DNA from: Rhizobium sp. NXC24
GTDB lineage: Bacteria > Pseudomonadota > Alphaproteobacteria > Rhizobiales > Rhizobiaceae
Length of the DNA: 64,000 nt
Assembly: GCF_002944315.1 (NCBI RefSeq)
Contig: NZ_CP024311.1
Location: 2,704,501-2,768,500 of the forward strand
Reading direction: 5' to 3'
Shown here: one piece after another, positions 35,780 to 45,004 of the stretch
How positions within the stretch are numbered: position 1 is the stretch's first letter
Layout of the letters: each line of letters starts with the position of its first letter
The notes under the pieces: model-generated
What the model was told of the DNA's origin: nothing
The model's database searches: none
What the model saw: only the letters and a program-made list of their open reading frames with translations
Position numbers and translations under genes: made by a program

Positions 35780-36793
35780 ATGGGCATGATCAAATCGACC
35801 GAAACGAGCCTCGACGACCAGGCCATCATCGCATCCGCCGAACAGGCGCTGAAAGATATCGCCTCCATCCGTGCCGAAGTCTCCAAGGTCATCTTCGGCC
35901 AGGAGAGCGTTGTGGAGAATACGCTGCTTGCCGTGCTGGCCGGCGGCCATGCGCTGCTCGTCGGCGTGCCGGGCCTCGCCAAGACCAAGCTGGTGACCAC
36001 GCTCGGTGCCGTTCTCGGCCTTGCCGCCAATCGCGTCCAGTTTACGCCGGACCTGATGCCATCGGATATTCTCGGTTCGGAAGTCATGGACCAGGATGAG
36101 ACCGGCCGCCGCTCCTTCCGCTTCGTCAAGGGCCCGGTTTTCGCGCAATTGCTGATGGCTGACGAGATCAATCGCGCTTCGCCGCGCACGCAATCGGCGC
36201 TGCTGCAGTCGATGCAGGAGTATCATGTCACCATCGCCGGGCAGCGTTACGATTTGCCTGCGCCGTTCCACGTTCTCGCAACCCAGAACCCGCTGGAGCA
36301 GGAAGGCACCTATCCGCTGCCGGAAGCACAGCTCGACCGCTTCCTGCTGCAGGTCGATGTCGATTATCCGGAGCTTGCCGACGAACGCAAGATCCTGCTG
36401 GAAACCACCGGCCTCAGCGAAGCGACGCCGCGTGCCGTGATCGATGCCACGCGCTTGATGGAAATCCAGAAATTGATCCGCCAGATGCCGGTCAGCGACG
36501 GCGTCGTCGATGCCATCCTGTCGCTGGTGCGTTCCGCGCGCCCCGGCCAAGGCAATGAAACGACTGACAAGCACGTCGCCTGGGGCCCTGGCCCGCGCGC
36601 CGGCCAGGCAATGATGCTCTGCGCCCGCGCCCGCGCGCTGTATGAAGGCCGGCTTGCGCCGTCGCTCGACGACGTGCATGCCCTGGCCGAGCCTGTGCTG
36701 GAACATCGCATGGCTCTGACCTTCGCCGCCCGTGCGGAAGGCATGTCGGTGCGGGATGTGATTGCAGGCCTGGTCAAGCGGTCGAGATCGTAA
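35780..36793 (+). CDS. MoxR family AAA+ ATPase
   Basis: This 337-residue cytosolic AAA+ ATPase is thought to act as a chaperone that activates partner proteins. Walker A is GVPGLAKTK (near 65), Walker B LLMADEINRA, and the sensor/finger region SPRTQSALLQSMQEY. The lid domain contains PLEQEGTYPLPEAQLDRF. The ATG at 35780 is chosen for its spacing from GGAG; ATGs at 35774 and 35786 are also in frame. It heads the operon with DUF58, DUF4159 and membrane genes, which from memory matches an operon linked to cell-envelope integrity in R. leguminosarum (RL3499-RL3502). Confidence 0.93.
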   Translation: MGMIKSTETSLDDQAIIASAEQALKDIASIRAEVSKVIFGQESVVENTLLAVLAGGHALLVGVPGLAKTKLVTTLGAVLGLAANRVQFTPDLMPSDILGSEVMDQDETGRRSFRFVKGPVFAQLLMADEINRASPRTQSALLQSMQEYHVTIAGQRYDLPAPFHVLATQNPLEQEGTYPLPEAQLDRFLLQVDVDYPELADERKILLETTGLSEATPRAVIDATRLMEIQKLIRQMPVSDGVVDAILSLVRSARPGQGNETTDKHVAWGPGPRAGQAMMLCARARALYEGRLAPSLDDVHALAEPVLEHRMALTFAARAEGMSVRDVIAGLVKRSRS

Positions 36794-36819
36794 CCAGGGT
36801 GTCGAGGAGAGTATAGCGC

Positions 36820-37740
36820 GTGGCATCCATCGGACAGATCGTCAGCCCGACCCCAGGCAATGATGCCCTCTCCCGAGCCCGCAGCCGTGCTGCCCTCGTG
36901 CCGGATTGCCTTGTCGAAGCCAAGCGCATCGCCAATACCGTGATTGCCGGCTGGCATGGCCGGCGCAAGCGCGGCATCGGCGAAAATTTCTGGCAGTTCC
37001 GCCCCTATACCGAGGGCGAGAGCCTGTCTCGTATCGACTGGCGCCGCTCGGCCCGCGACGATCATACCTATATCCGCGATCATGAATGGGAGGCCGCTCA
37101 CACGATCTGGCTCTGGGCCGATCTCTCGCCTTCCATGATGTATAAATCGACCTACGGCCATGTCTCGAAGGAAGGCCGTGCGCTCGTCCTCATGCTGGCG
37201 CTGGCGGAAATTCTTTCCCGTTCCGGCGAACGCATCGGCTGCCCCGGCATCATGGAGCCGGTTGCGACCCGCAACGCCGCCGAGCGCCTGGCAGCGGCCC
37301 TGATGCACACCCCGCTCGAAGGCGGTCTGCCGCAGACCAGCATGATCCGTGGCTGGAGCGATATCGTCCTGATCGGCGATTTTCTGGACGATGCCGACAC
37401 CGTCATGGGCCGGATCGGGCCTCTGGCTCGCCGCGGATTGCGCGGCCATGTGGTCGAGGTCGCCGACCCGGCCGAAGAGGTCTTCCCCTATAGCGGCCGC
37501 ACCGAATTCACCGACCCGGAAAACGGCACGAAGCTAGTGGCGGGCCGGGCGGAAAACCTGCGGGAAGATTACCAGCGCGCCTATCTCGCTCGCCGCGAAA
37601 ATCTCGGCCAATCACTGCGCCATCTCGGTTGGACTTTCGTCAGCCACCGCACCGACCGACTGACATCGGAAGCGCTGGTCGCCGTGCATATGTATCTCTC
37701 CGGCATGCCCGCCAAGGCGACGCTTGGGGGGCAGCCATGA
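36820..37740 (+). CDS. DUF58 domain protein
   Basis: The 306-residue protein begins with GTG and has GAGGAG upstream. The DUF58 core is present as ENFWQFRPYTEGESLSRIDW and the VWA-like LWADLSPSMM, with DXSXS-type metal-site residues. DUF58 proteins are usual partners of MoxR ATPases and of membrane VWA proteins. Its stop codon overlaps the next ATG (ATGA), so translation is coupled. It probably acts at the cytoplasmic membrane face, but I see no membrane helix. Confidence 0.93.
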   Translation: MASIGQIVSPTPGNDALSRARSRAALVPDCLVEAKRIANTVIAGWHGRRKRGIGENFWQFRPYTEGESLSRIDWRRSARDDHTYIRDHEWEAAHTIWLWADLSPSMMYKSTYGHVSKEGRALVLMLALAEILSRSGERIGCPGIMEPVATRNAAERLAAALMHTPLEGGLPQTSMIRGWSDIVLIGDFLDDADTVMGRIGPLARRGLRGHVVEVADPAEEVFPYSGRTEFTDPENGTKLVAGRAENLREDYQRAYLARRENLGQSLRHLGWTFVSHRTDRLTSEALVAVHMYLSGMPAKATLGGQP

Positions 37741-40562
37741 GCGCGCTCTCCTTTGCCTTTGCCTCCCCGGCTATCCTTGGCGCTTTGATCCTGCTTCCGG
37801 CGATCTGGTGGCTGCTGCGCCTGACGCCGCCGCATCCGAGAGCGGAAGTCTTTCCGCCGCTGCGTATTCTGGCAACGATCCTGAAGCGCGAGGAAACGCC
37901 GGCGCGTAGCCCCTGGTGGTTGACCCTGCTGCGTATGGTGCTTGCCACTCTGGTCATCCTCGCCATCGCCAATCCGATGTTCAATCCGCGCACCAATACG
38001 CTGTCGAGCGACGGACCGTTGGTATTGGTCATCGACAATAGCTGGGCGAGCGCTGCCGATTGGGAGCGCCGTGTGCAGACGGCCGACGCGTTGATCGACG
38101 ACGCCGACGCCAAAGGCATCCCCGTCTCCATCGCCTTCACCGCAGACAAGAGCAACGACACGACGCCCGGCGCTGCTGGCGCCGCCCGTGACAAGCTGCA
38201 CGCGGCCAATGCAAGGCCGCTGGTGCCGGATCGCCAACGCGTCGCCCAGGCGATCAAAGCCGCTTTGAACGGCACCAAGCCGGGCACGATCGCCTTCCTT
38301 TCCGACGGCGCCGAAAGCAAGAACAAGGACGATATTGTCAACCAGCTCGCCGCCCTGGAGCCCAGCGAATTGCGCCTCATCGAAGGCGATGGCAGCGAAG
38401 TGCTGGCCATCACCGGCGCCACCAACGCCGCCGACAATATGACCATCACCGCAACGCGGCTGAACGGCAGCAGCCCGCTCCGGCTGGGGCTCAGCGCACT
38501 CGACAATCAGGGACGGCCGATCGCGGCCGGTTCGCTGAATTTCGCCGGCGGCCAGACGGTCGCAACAGGCACCATCGCCGCCCCATTCGAAATGCGCAAC
38601 GATTTTGCCCGTATTAGTATCGACCGCCACGCAAGCGCCGGCGCTGTGCATCTGCTCGACGATGGTTTCAAGCGCCGCCGCGTGGCGCTTCTGTCCGGGC
38701 AGGCCGCCGACGAATTCCAGCCGATCCTGTCGCCGCTTTATTACATCCAGCGCGCCCTGCAGCCCTATGCCGATCTGATCCAGCCGAACAGCGCGGATGT
38801 GGCAAAATCGATCCCCGAGCTGCTTGCCGGCAATCCCTCCGTCATGATCATGGCCGATGTCGGCCGCCTGCCTCAGGAAAGCTACGCGCCATTGCAGCGA
38901 TGGATCCAGAATGGCGGCACGCTGGTGCGCTTCGCCGGACCGCGCCTTGCCGCCGCTCCCGCCGAGGACCCGCTGGTGCCGGTGACGTTGCGCCAGGGCG
39001 AACGCACCTTCGGCGGCGCACTCTCCTGGGCCGAACCGCAGCCGCTTGCCGACTTCCCCTCCTTCGGCCCCTTCGCCGGCATGCCGAAGCCGACCAACGT
39101 CCTCATCAAGCGGCAGGTGCTGGCCGAGCCGACACCCGATCTTGCCGAACGCACCTGGGCTAGCCTCGCCGACGGTACGCCGCTGGTGACCGAAAAGCAG
39201 ATGCAGGCCGGCCGCGTCGTCCTCTTCCATGTCAGCGCCGAACCGCAATGGTCCGATCTGCCGATCTCCGGCGATTTCGTCGAGATGCTGCGTCGCATCG
39301 TGCAGCTTTCGCGCTCCGGCGGCGTCACCTCGACCGAAAGCGCGCCGAAGACCAGCGAAGCCCTGCCGCCATTCCGGCTGCTGACCGCCAAGGGCGTTCT
39401 GACCAGCGAGACCGGCAACGCCCGCCCGCTCGATCCGAACAACAAAGGCGCAATCGCTGCCAACTTCGACAACCCGCCCGGCCTCTACGGTTCGGAGGAA
39501 GGCTTTACCGCGCTCAACGTCCTGCCCGACGGCGCAGAACTCCGGCCGCTGGATGCCTCCGGCCCGAGCGTATCCGTGGCGCGTGAGGGGCTGATTGGCG
39601 GCGAGGCTTGGTCGGCCAAGCCGATCCTCTTCACCATCGCTTTCCTGGTGCTTCTGGCTGACAGCCTCATCGTGCTCTTCATGAACGGTGCCTTCCCGCG
39701 CCTTCGGAAATCACCGAAGACGATCGCCGGCGGTGCAGCAGTCCTATTGCTGGCAATCTCGACCGCCGCCTTCCTGCATCCGACGAATTCCTGGGCCGAC
39801 GATTCCAAACCCGGGGACGACACCATCTATTCGCGGCTCGACAAGACCCATCTTGCCTATGTCGTCACGGGCGAATCCGACGTCGATCATACGTCCGAGC
39901 GCGGACTTGCCGGCCTCTCCGATTTCCTCACCTACCGCACGACTCTGGAGCCGGGACCGCCTGTCGGCCTGGATCTCGCCAAGGACGAGCTCGCCTTCTA
40001 TCCCATCATCTATTGGCCGATTTCCGCCACCGCGCCGATGCCGTCCAACGATGCCATCAATCGTATCGACGCCTATATGCGCAATGGCGGCACCGTGCTT
40101 TTCGACACGCGCGACGCCATCGACACGATGGGCGACAACACGACGCCGAGCCCGAATGGCCAGCGGCTGCAGGCGATCCTCGCCAATCTCGACATTCCGG
40201 CGCTGGAGCCGGTGCCCGCAGGTCACGTGCTCACCAAATCCTTCTATCTGCTGTCCAGCTTTCCCGGCCGCTATGCCGACAGCCCGCTCTGGATCGAGGC
40301 GCGGCAGGATACGCGCGGCGACGGCAATGCGGTCTCCTCCTCGGACGGAGTGACCCCGATCATGATCACCGGCAACGACTTTGCCGGCGCCTGGGCGACC
40401 GACGACAACGGCATTCCATTGCTGCCGACCGTGCCGCCGGACGAGACACAGCGCGAATATGCCTACCGCACCGGCGTCAACATCATGATGTACATGCTGA
40501 CCGGCAACTATAAGTCTGATCAGGTGCACATCCCGGACATTTTGGAACGGTTGGGGCAGTAA
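37737..40562 (+). CDS. Large membrane protein with BatA-like N-terminus and DUF4159 domain
   Basis: The 941-residue product starts at the ATG overlapping the DUF58 stop. The N-terminus is the BatA/aerotolerance type, with two helices (ILGALILLPAIWWLLRL and VLATLVILAIANPMF). A VWA-like periplasmic or cytosolic domain follows (LVLVIDNSWASAADWERR), then another helix pair near 635-695. The DUF4159 domain fills the last ~230 residues (THLAYVVTGESDVDH, FYPIIYWPIS, GGTVLFDTRDAID). It is probably the membrane partner of the MoxR ATPase. The gene is followed by the next membrane gene with one base between. Confidence 0.9.
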   Translation: MSALSFAFASPAILGALILLPAIWWLLRLTPPHPRAEVFPPLRILATILKREETPARSPWWLTLLRMVLATLVILAIANPMFNPRTNTLSSDGPLVLVIDNSWASAADWERRVQTADALIDDADAKGIPVSIAFTADKSNDTTPGAAGAARDKLHAANARPLVPDRQRVAQAIKAALNGTKPGTIAFLSDGAESKNKDDIVNQLAALEPSELRLIEGDGSEVLAITGATNAADNMTITATRLNGSSPLRLGLSALDNQGRPIAAGSLNFAGGQTVATGTIAAPFEMRNDFARISIDRHASAGAVHLLDDGFKRRRVALLSGQAADEFQPILSPLYYIQRALQPYADLIQPNSADVAKSIPELLAGNPSVMIMADVGRLPQESYAPLQRWIQNGGTLVRFAGPRLAAAPAEDPLVPVTLRQGERTFGGALSWAEPQPLADFPSFGPFAGMPKPTNVLIKRQVLAEPTPDLAERTWASLADGTPLVTEKQMQAGRVVLFHVSAEPQWSDLPISGDFVEMLRRIVQLSRSGGVTSTESAPKTSEALPPFRLLTAKGVLTSETGNARPLDPNNKGAIAANFDNPPGLYGSEEGFTALNVLPDGAELRPLDASGPSVSVAREGLIGGEAWSAKPILFTIAFLVLLADSLIVLFMNGAFPRLRKSPKTIAGGAAVLLLAISTAAFLHPTNSWADDSKPGDDTIYSRLDKTHLAYVVTGESDVDHTSERGLAGLSDFLTYRTTLEPGPPVGLDLAKDELAFYPIIYWPISATAPMPSNDAINRIDAYMRNGGTVLFDTRDAIDTMGDNTTPSPNGQRLQAILANLDIPALEPVPAGHVLTKSFYLLSSFPGRYADSPLWIEARQDTRGDGNAVSSSDGVTPIMITGNDFAGAWATDDNGIPLLPTVPPDETQREYAYRTGVNIMMYMLTGNYKSDQVHIPDILERLGQ

Positions 40563-40563
40563 G

Positions 40564-42636
40564 ATGAATATTGGTTTCGCCCCTTTCCTGCCCTGGCCCG
40601 TTCTCGCCGCCCTTGCGGTGCTGACGCTTGGCATCGCCGCACTCGCGATCTACCGGCGCATGCGCGGCAGTTGGATCCGTGCGCTGGCGGCATTCGCCTT
40701 GCTGGCCGCCCTTGCCAATCCCGTGCTGATGCAGGAGGATCGCGACCAGCTCTCCACCATCGTCCCCGTCATCGTGGACCGCAGTCCGAGCCAGGAAACG
40801 CCGGAACGCATCAAGATGACCGACGATGCTCTGGAGGCACTGAAAGACCGGCTGGCGCAATTCCCGCGCATCGAGCCTCGTATTGTCGAGGTGCGTGAAC
40901 CGGCCGAATCCGAGTCACCTTCAACACGGCTCTTCGCGGCGCTCTCCTCGGCAATCGCCGATGTGCCACCCGCACGCGTGGGCGGCGCTATTTTCCTGAC
41001 CGACGGTCAGATCCACGATATCCCCGGCGTCAATCAGGCACTCGGCTTCGACGCGCCGATCCACGGGCTGATCACCGGCAAGCCGGATGAGTTCGATCGG
41101 CGCATAGAGGTGGTGCGCGCGCCTCGCTTCGGCATCGTCAACGACGAGCAGCAGCTCGTGCTGCGTGTCGTCGATGATGGCAAGAGCCCCGGCGGCACCG
41201 CGGCCGTCACCGTGAGAATGAACGGCGACGAGATCGCCACGCTGCAGGCGACGCCCGGCCAGGACACGCCCTTTAGCTTCAAGGTGCCGCGCGCCGGTAA
41301 CAACGTGCTCGAATTCGCTGTCGCCGAAGTGCCGGGCGAAGTGACGCCCATCAACAACCGCACCGTTCAACTGATCGAGGGCATCCGCCAGAACATGCGC
41401 GTGCTGCTCGTCTCCGGCGAACCGCATGCCGGCGAGCGCGCCTGGCGCAATCTTCTGAAGTCGGATGCCTCCGTCGACCTCGTCCATTTCACCATTCTGC
41501 GTCCGCCGGATAAGCAGGATGGCACGCCGATCAACGAGTTGTCGCTGATTGCTTTCCCGACGCGTGAACTCTTCGTCGACAAGATCACCTCTTTCGACCT
41601 GATCATCTTCGACCGTTACCAGGACCGCCCCAACGTCCTGCCGACGATCTATTACGACTACATGGCCCAATATGTCGAAAACGGCGGCGCGTTGCTGGTT
41701 GCTGCCGGCCCCGAGCACGCAGCCGGCAATTCGATCGCGCTCACACCGCTGTCCTCCGTGCTTCCGGCCGAGCCGACCGGCCAGATGATCGAGAAGCCTT
41801 TCTATCCGCGCCTGTCGGAACAGGGCCGCAAGCACCCGGTCACGCGCGGTCTGGATGGATCGGACACCGAGCCGCCGCATTGGGGACGCTGGTTCCGCAG
41901 CGTCGATGTCGAGAAGCCGCAGGGCCAGACCGTGATGGTCGGCGCCGATAACCATCCGCTGCTGGTTCTGAACCGCGTCGGCCAGGGCCGCGTCGCCATG
42001 CTGCTCTCCGATGAAGGCTGGCTCTGGGCCCGCGGCTACGAAGGTGGCGGACCGCATGTGTCGCTCTATCGCCGCATCGCCCATTGGCTGCTGAAAGAAC
42101 CGGCTCTGGAGGAGGAGGCCCTGACGGCAAGCGCCGCCGGCCGCGCGCTGGAAGTTACCCGCCAGACGATCGGCGACGATCCCGGCCCCGTCACCGTCAA
42201 AGCACCCTCCGGCAAGACGCAGACCCTGCAGTTGAAACAGGCACAGCCGGGTCTTTACCAGGCCCAGAAGCACATGGACGAAATCGGCCTCTATCAGATC
42301 ACCAGCGGCAATCTCTCCACGCTGGTGCATGTCGGCGCTGTCGACGCGCCGGAATTCAAGGCGATGATCTCGACCACGGAAACGTTGAAGCCCTTGGCGG
42401 AAAAGACCAAGGGGCTTGTCGCCCGGGTTGCGAGCACCGGAGGCGGCGTCACGGTGCCGCCGATTCTGCCGGTGCGCGGCGCCGTCCGCATCGCCGATAA
42501 CCAACGCCTGACCATCCGCATGACCGATGAAACCGTCTTGAAGGGCGTCAATAACCTGCCGCTCTTTGCGGGCTTCGCTGGTCTTTCCGCCCTCCTCTTC
42601 GCCTTCTCCGCCATGTGGTGGCGCGAAGGACGGTGA
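40564..42636 (+). CDS. Large membrane protein of the MoxR operon
   Basis: This 690-residue protein has two N-terminal helices (LPWPVLAALAVLTLGIAAL, WIRALAAFALLAALANPV), a VWA-like segment (IVPVIVDRSPSQETPE), a long periplasmic part with a glutamine-amidotransferase-like fold (VENGGALLVAAGPEHAAG) and a C-terminal helix (LPLFAGFAGLSALLFAFSA). It is the last obvious member of the MoxR-DUF58-DUF4159 set and, by its position and size, corresponds to the fourth gene of the rhizobial envelope operon. No enzymatic residues can be identified with confidence. Confidence 0.87.
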   Translation: MNIGFAPFLPWPVLAALAVLTLGIAALAIYRRMRGSWIRALAAFALLAALANPVLMQEDRDQLSTIVPVIVDRSPSQETPERIKMTDDALEALKDRLAQFPRIEPRIVEVREPAESESPSTRLFAALSSAIADVPPARVGGAIFLTDGQIHDIPGVNQALGFDAPIHGLITGKPDEFDRRIEVVRAPRFGIVNDEQQLVLRVVDDGKSPGGTAAVTVRMNGDEIATLQATPGQDTPFSFKVPRAGNNVLEFAVAEVPGEVTPINNRTVQLIEGIRQNMRVLLVSGEPHAGERAWRNLLKSDASVDLVHFTILRPPDKQDGTPINELSLIAFPTRELFVDKITSFDLIIFDRYQDRPNVLPTIYYDYMAQYVENGGALLVAAGPEHAAGNSIALTPLSSVLPAEPTGQMIEKPFYPRLSEQGRKHPVTRGLDGSDTEPPHWGRWFRSVDVEKPQGQTVMVGADNHPLLVLNRVGQGRVAMLLSDEGWLWARGYEGGGPHVSLYRRIAHWLLKEPALEEEALTASAAGRALEVTRQTIGDDPGPVTVKAPSGKTQTLQLKQAQPGLYQAQKHMDEIGLYQITSGNLSTLVHVGAVDAPEFKAMISTTETLKPLAEKTKGLVARVASTGGGVTVPPILPVRGAVRIADNQRLTIRMTDETVLKGVNNLPLFAGFAGLSALLFAFSAMWWREGR

Positions 42637-42642
42637 ATATAG

Positions 42643-43068
42643 ATGCCGCAACTCGATGTGACCGATACCCCGTCAGAAAGCGAACTTGCGGCAATCGGCG
42701 AAGGATTGACGGCCTTCAACGCCGCCGATGTCGGCCCTTCCAGGCGCCGCGCGCTCGCCGTCCTGATCCGCGACGAAAGCGGCAAGACCATAGGCGGCAT
42801 CTCGGGCTATACGGCCTGGGGCTGGCTGTTCACGGCCTGGCTGTTCGTGCCGGAAACGCTGCGCGGTCAAGGCATGGCGGGAAAGCTGCTGGAAGCAGCG
42901 GAGACGGAGGCGATCGCCCGCGGGTGCCAAGGCGCCTGGATCGACACCTTCAATCCGCAAGCGCTACGGGCTTATCAGCGGCAGGGCTACACCATCTTCG
43001 GCGAACTGCCGGAATTTCCTATCGGCCGCAGCCGTTACTTTTTGCAGAAAAAGCTATCGCCCCGCTGA
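42643..43068 (+). CDS. GNAT family N-acetyltransferase
   Basis: The 141-residue single-domain protein has the GNAT acetyl-CoA loop in VPETLRGQGMAGKLLEAAE (Q/RGxGxA type, near 77-90) and the terminal ALRAYQRQGYTIFGELPEF. It starts six bases after the large membrane gene and may be a passenger of the MoxR operon, although its ribosome site is weak. The substrate is unknown. Confidence 0.88.
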   Translation: MPQLDVTDTPSESELAAIGEGLTAFNAADVGPSRRRALAVLIRDESGKTIGGISGYTAWGWLFTAWLFVPETLRGQGMAGKLLEAAETEAIARGCQGAWIDTFNPQALRAYQRQGYTIFGELPEFPIGRSRYFLQKKLSPR

Positions 43069-43104
43069 TGGAAACGAGGCGGTAGGCTTTGTTTTTGTAG
43101 AAGC

Positions 43105-43677
43105 TTAAACCGCGATTGCCGTCAGCGGCAAATCTTCGTCGTCATCCATCTCATCGGAGACAGCAACCGGGATATCCGCCTCACGCCAGGCGATCGTGCC
43201 CGCCAGTCGCGCATGCGTATCGGCGGCGATCGGCACGACGAGAACCCGGTTGGGATCGACCGGCCCCGGAAAGGCGAGCGCATTGTAAGCGACCTTCTCG
43301 AAGCCGAGCGGACCGTAATAGGGCGGATCGCCCACCAGGATCACGGCTTCCGACCCCTTGCGTTTGGCGGCTTCGACGGCGATCCGCACGAGTTCGCGGC
43401 CGATACCCTGGTTCTTGTGCGAGGGCCGGACGGCGAGCGGTCCGAGCAGATGCCCCTTGACCGAACCGGCCAGCACCGGCGTCATCCGGACGGAAGCGAT
43501 CGTCTCGCCGTCATCGGCGCAGATGAAGGAGAGCGAGCGGTCATGCGGCCCCTGCTCGCGAATCCGCGCTGCGGCGCGGGTGAACCGGCCGGGGCCGAAT
43601 GCTTCTTCGTTGATGTGTTCGATGACAGCGTCATGCGACGCGTCCTCAGTGAGGTAGACCAGTTCGTGCTTGTGCAT
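43105..43677 (-). CDS. GNAT family N-acetyltransferase (YhbS-like)
   Basis: With the ATG at 43677 the protein is 190 residues. The GNAT loop is RPSHKNQGIGRELVRIA, and VILVGDPPYYGPLGFEKVA is the YhbS-type C-terminal strand. The open frame runs on to 44208, but the extra ~175 codons have no homology and overlap the next gene's antisense strand, so they are rejected. A Glu/Asp-rich tail (SDEMDDDEDLP) ends the protein. It is divergent from the glutathionyl-hydroquinone reductase gene across a gap of 330 bases that contains a repeat. Confidence 0.85.
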   Translation of the reverse strand: MHKHELVYLTEDASHDAVIEHINEEAFGPGRFTRAAARIREQGPHDRSLSFICADDGETIASVRMTPVLAGSVKGHLLGPLAVRPSHKNQGIGRELVRIAVEAAKRKGSEAVILVGDPPYYGPLGFEKVAYNALAFPGPVDPNRVLVVPIAADTHARLAGTIAWREADIPVAVSDEMDDDEDLPLTAIAV

Positions 43678-43863
43678 TAGACCAAAGAAACCAGATGGAC
43701 ATACGGGATGGTTCTCGAAAACGCTTGTCGAGCGTTCGGGATCATCGGCGTCGTCGCAGGCTTCTGATTGCTTCCATGGCAAGTGGTCCTCAAAGTGTGA
43801 CAAGCCCGATAGCAGGAAATGCCCGCCTCGTCCAATGCAAAATGCGAGCGCCTGGATATTGAC

Positions 43864-43907
43864 GCATGATCTTATCCGAAAGCCGCTTCGCACTCTCCGC
43901 ATCATGT
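43864..43907. repeat. Rhizobial-type palindromic intergenic repeat
   Basis: GCATGAT at 43864-43870 and ATCATG at 43901-43906 bracket CTTATCCGAAAGCCGCTTCG. This closely resembles a short repeat (GCATGATCTTNTCCGAAA... ATCATGC) that I remember as very frequent between rhizobial genes. The surrounding gap, 43678-44007, holds no gene I can support. Membership rests on memory. Confidence 0.65.
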
Positions 43908-44007
43908 CTGTAACGCACTGTTCATCGTTTGCCGTCTCGAAATTCCGCGGCCATACCGTATCTTCCGGATCAAGTTCTTCGACAGGATCTCCGAAAGGAT
44001 AGAGTAA

Positions 44008-44997
44008 ATGGGCATGTTGGTTGACGGCGTCTGGCATGACATCTGGTACGACACCAAGGAAACCAAGGGTCATTTCAAGCGCGCAGCTTCGCAGTTTCGC
44101 AACTGGGTCACCGCAGATGGCGCGCCCGGTCCGAGCGGCACGGGCGGCTTCAAGGCCGAAGCGAGCCGCTATCATCTCTATGTGTCGCTCGCCTGCCCAT
44201 GGGCGCACCGCACCTTGATCTTCCGCAAGCTGAAGAAGCTCGAAAACCTGATCTCTGTTTCCATCGTCGACCCGCTAATGCTGGAAAACGGCTGGGAGTT
44301 CAAAGGCCGGGATGGTGGGACTGTCGATCACCTCCTCGGCGCAAAGGCGCTCTGGGAAGTCTACGTCAAGGCCGATCCGCATTATTCCGGCCGTGTTACC
44401 GTTCCCGTCCTTTGGGATAAGCAGACCGGCACGATCGTCAACAACGAATCCGCCGAAATCATCCGCATGTTCAACAGCGCCTTCGATGGATTGACGGGCT
44501 CGAAGAGTGATTTCTATCCGATGGATCTTCGCAGCGACATCGATGCTTTGAACGATATCGTCTACGACACGGTCAACAACGGCGTCTACAAATCTGGTTT
44601 CGCCACCACACAGGAAGCCTACGAGGAAAATGTCCGACGCCTGTTCGAAACCCTCGACATGCTCGACAAGCGCTTAGAAGGAAGCCGCTACCTCTTCGGC
44701 GACCGGCCGACCGAGGCCGACTGGCGGCTGTTCACCACGCTCGCCCGCTTCGACGCCGTCTATGTCGGCCACTTCAAATGCAATATTCGCCGCATCGAGG
44801 ATTATCGCAATCTCTCGGGCTATCTGCGTGACCTCTACCAGGTCCCCGGCGTCGCCGAGACGACCAATCTTGCGCACATCAAGACCCACTATTATCGCAG
44901 CCACAGGGCGATCAACCCCACCGGAATCGTCCCCGTAGGTCCCGACCTCGATCTCGACCGCCCGCATGCACGCGAACGGCTGGCAAAGGCAGCTTGA
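44008..44997 (+). CDS. Glutathionyl-hydroquinone reductase (Xi-class GST, ECM4/YqjG family)
   Basis: The 329-residue protein reduces glutathionyl-hydroquinones, using a cysteine rather than the usual Ser or Tyr of GSTs. The catalytic Cys is in SLACPWAHRT (near residue 61), followed by VPVLWDKQTGTIVNNESAEI, the glutathione-binding region, and the helical C-terminal domain with YLFGDRPTEADWRLF. It has normal family length. It stands alone, with a repeat-containing gap before it and a convergent NUDIX gene after it. Confidence 0.93.
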   Translation: MGMLVDGVWHDIWYDTKETKGHFKRAASQFRNWVTADGAPGPSGTGGFKAEASRYHLYVSLACPWAHRTLIFRKLKKLENLISVSIVDPLMLENGWEFKGRDGGTVDHLLGAKALWEVYVKADPHYSGRVTVPVLWDKQTGTIVNNESAEIIRMFNSAFDGLTGSKSDFYPMDLRSDIDALNDIVYDTVNNGVYKSGFATTQEAYEENVRRLFETLDMLDKRLEGSRYLFGDRPTEADWRLFTTLARFDAVYVGHFKCNIRRIEDYRNLSGYLRDLYQVPGVAETTNLAHIKTHYYRSHRAINPTGIVPVGPDLDLDRPHARERLAKAA

Positions 44998-45004
44998 GGC
45001 AAGG

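Noticed and set aside
40921..42651. 576-codon minus-strand open frame opposite the last MoxR-operon gene
   Set aside because: Shadow composition and no ribosome site; the plus-strand gene is supported by helices and operon context.
43678..44208. N-terminal extension of the GNAT gene at 43105-43677
   Set aside because: The added residues have no homology, run through an intergenic repeat and overlap the next gene antisense.
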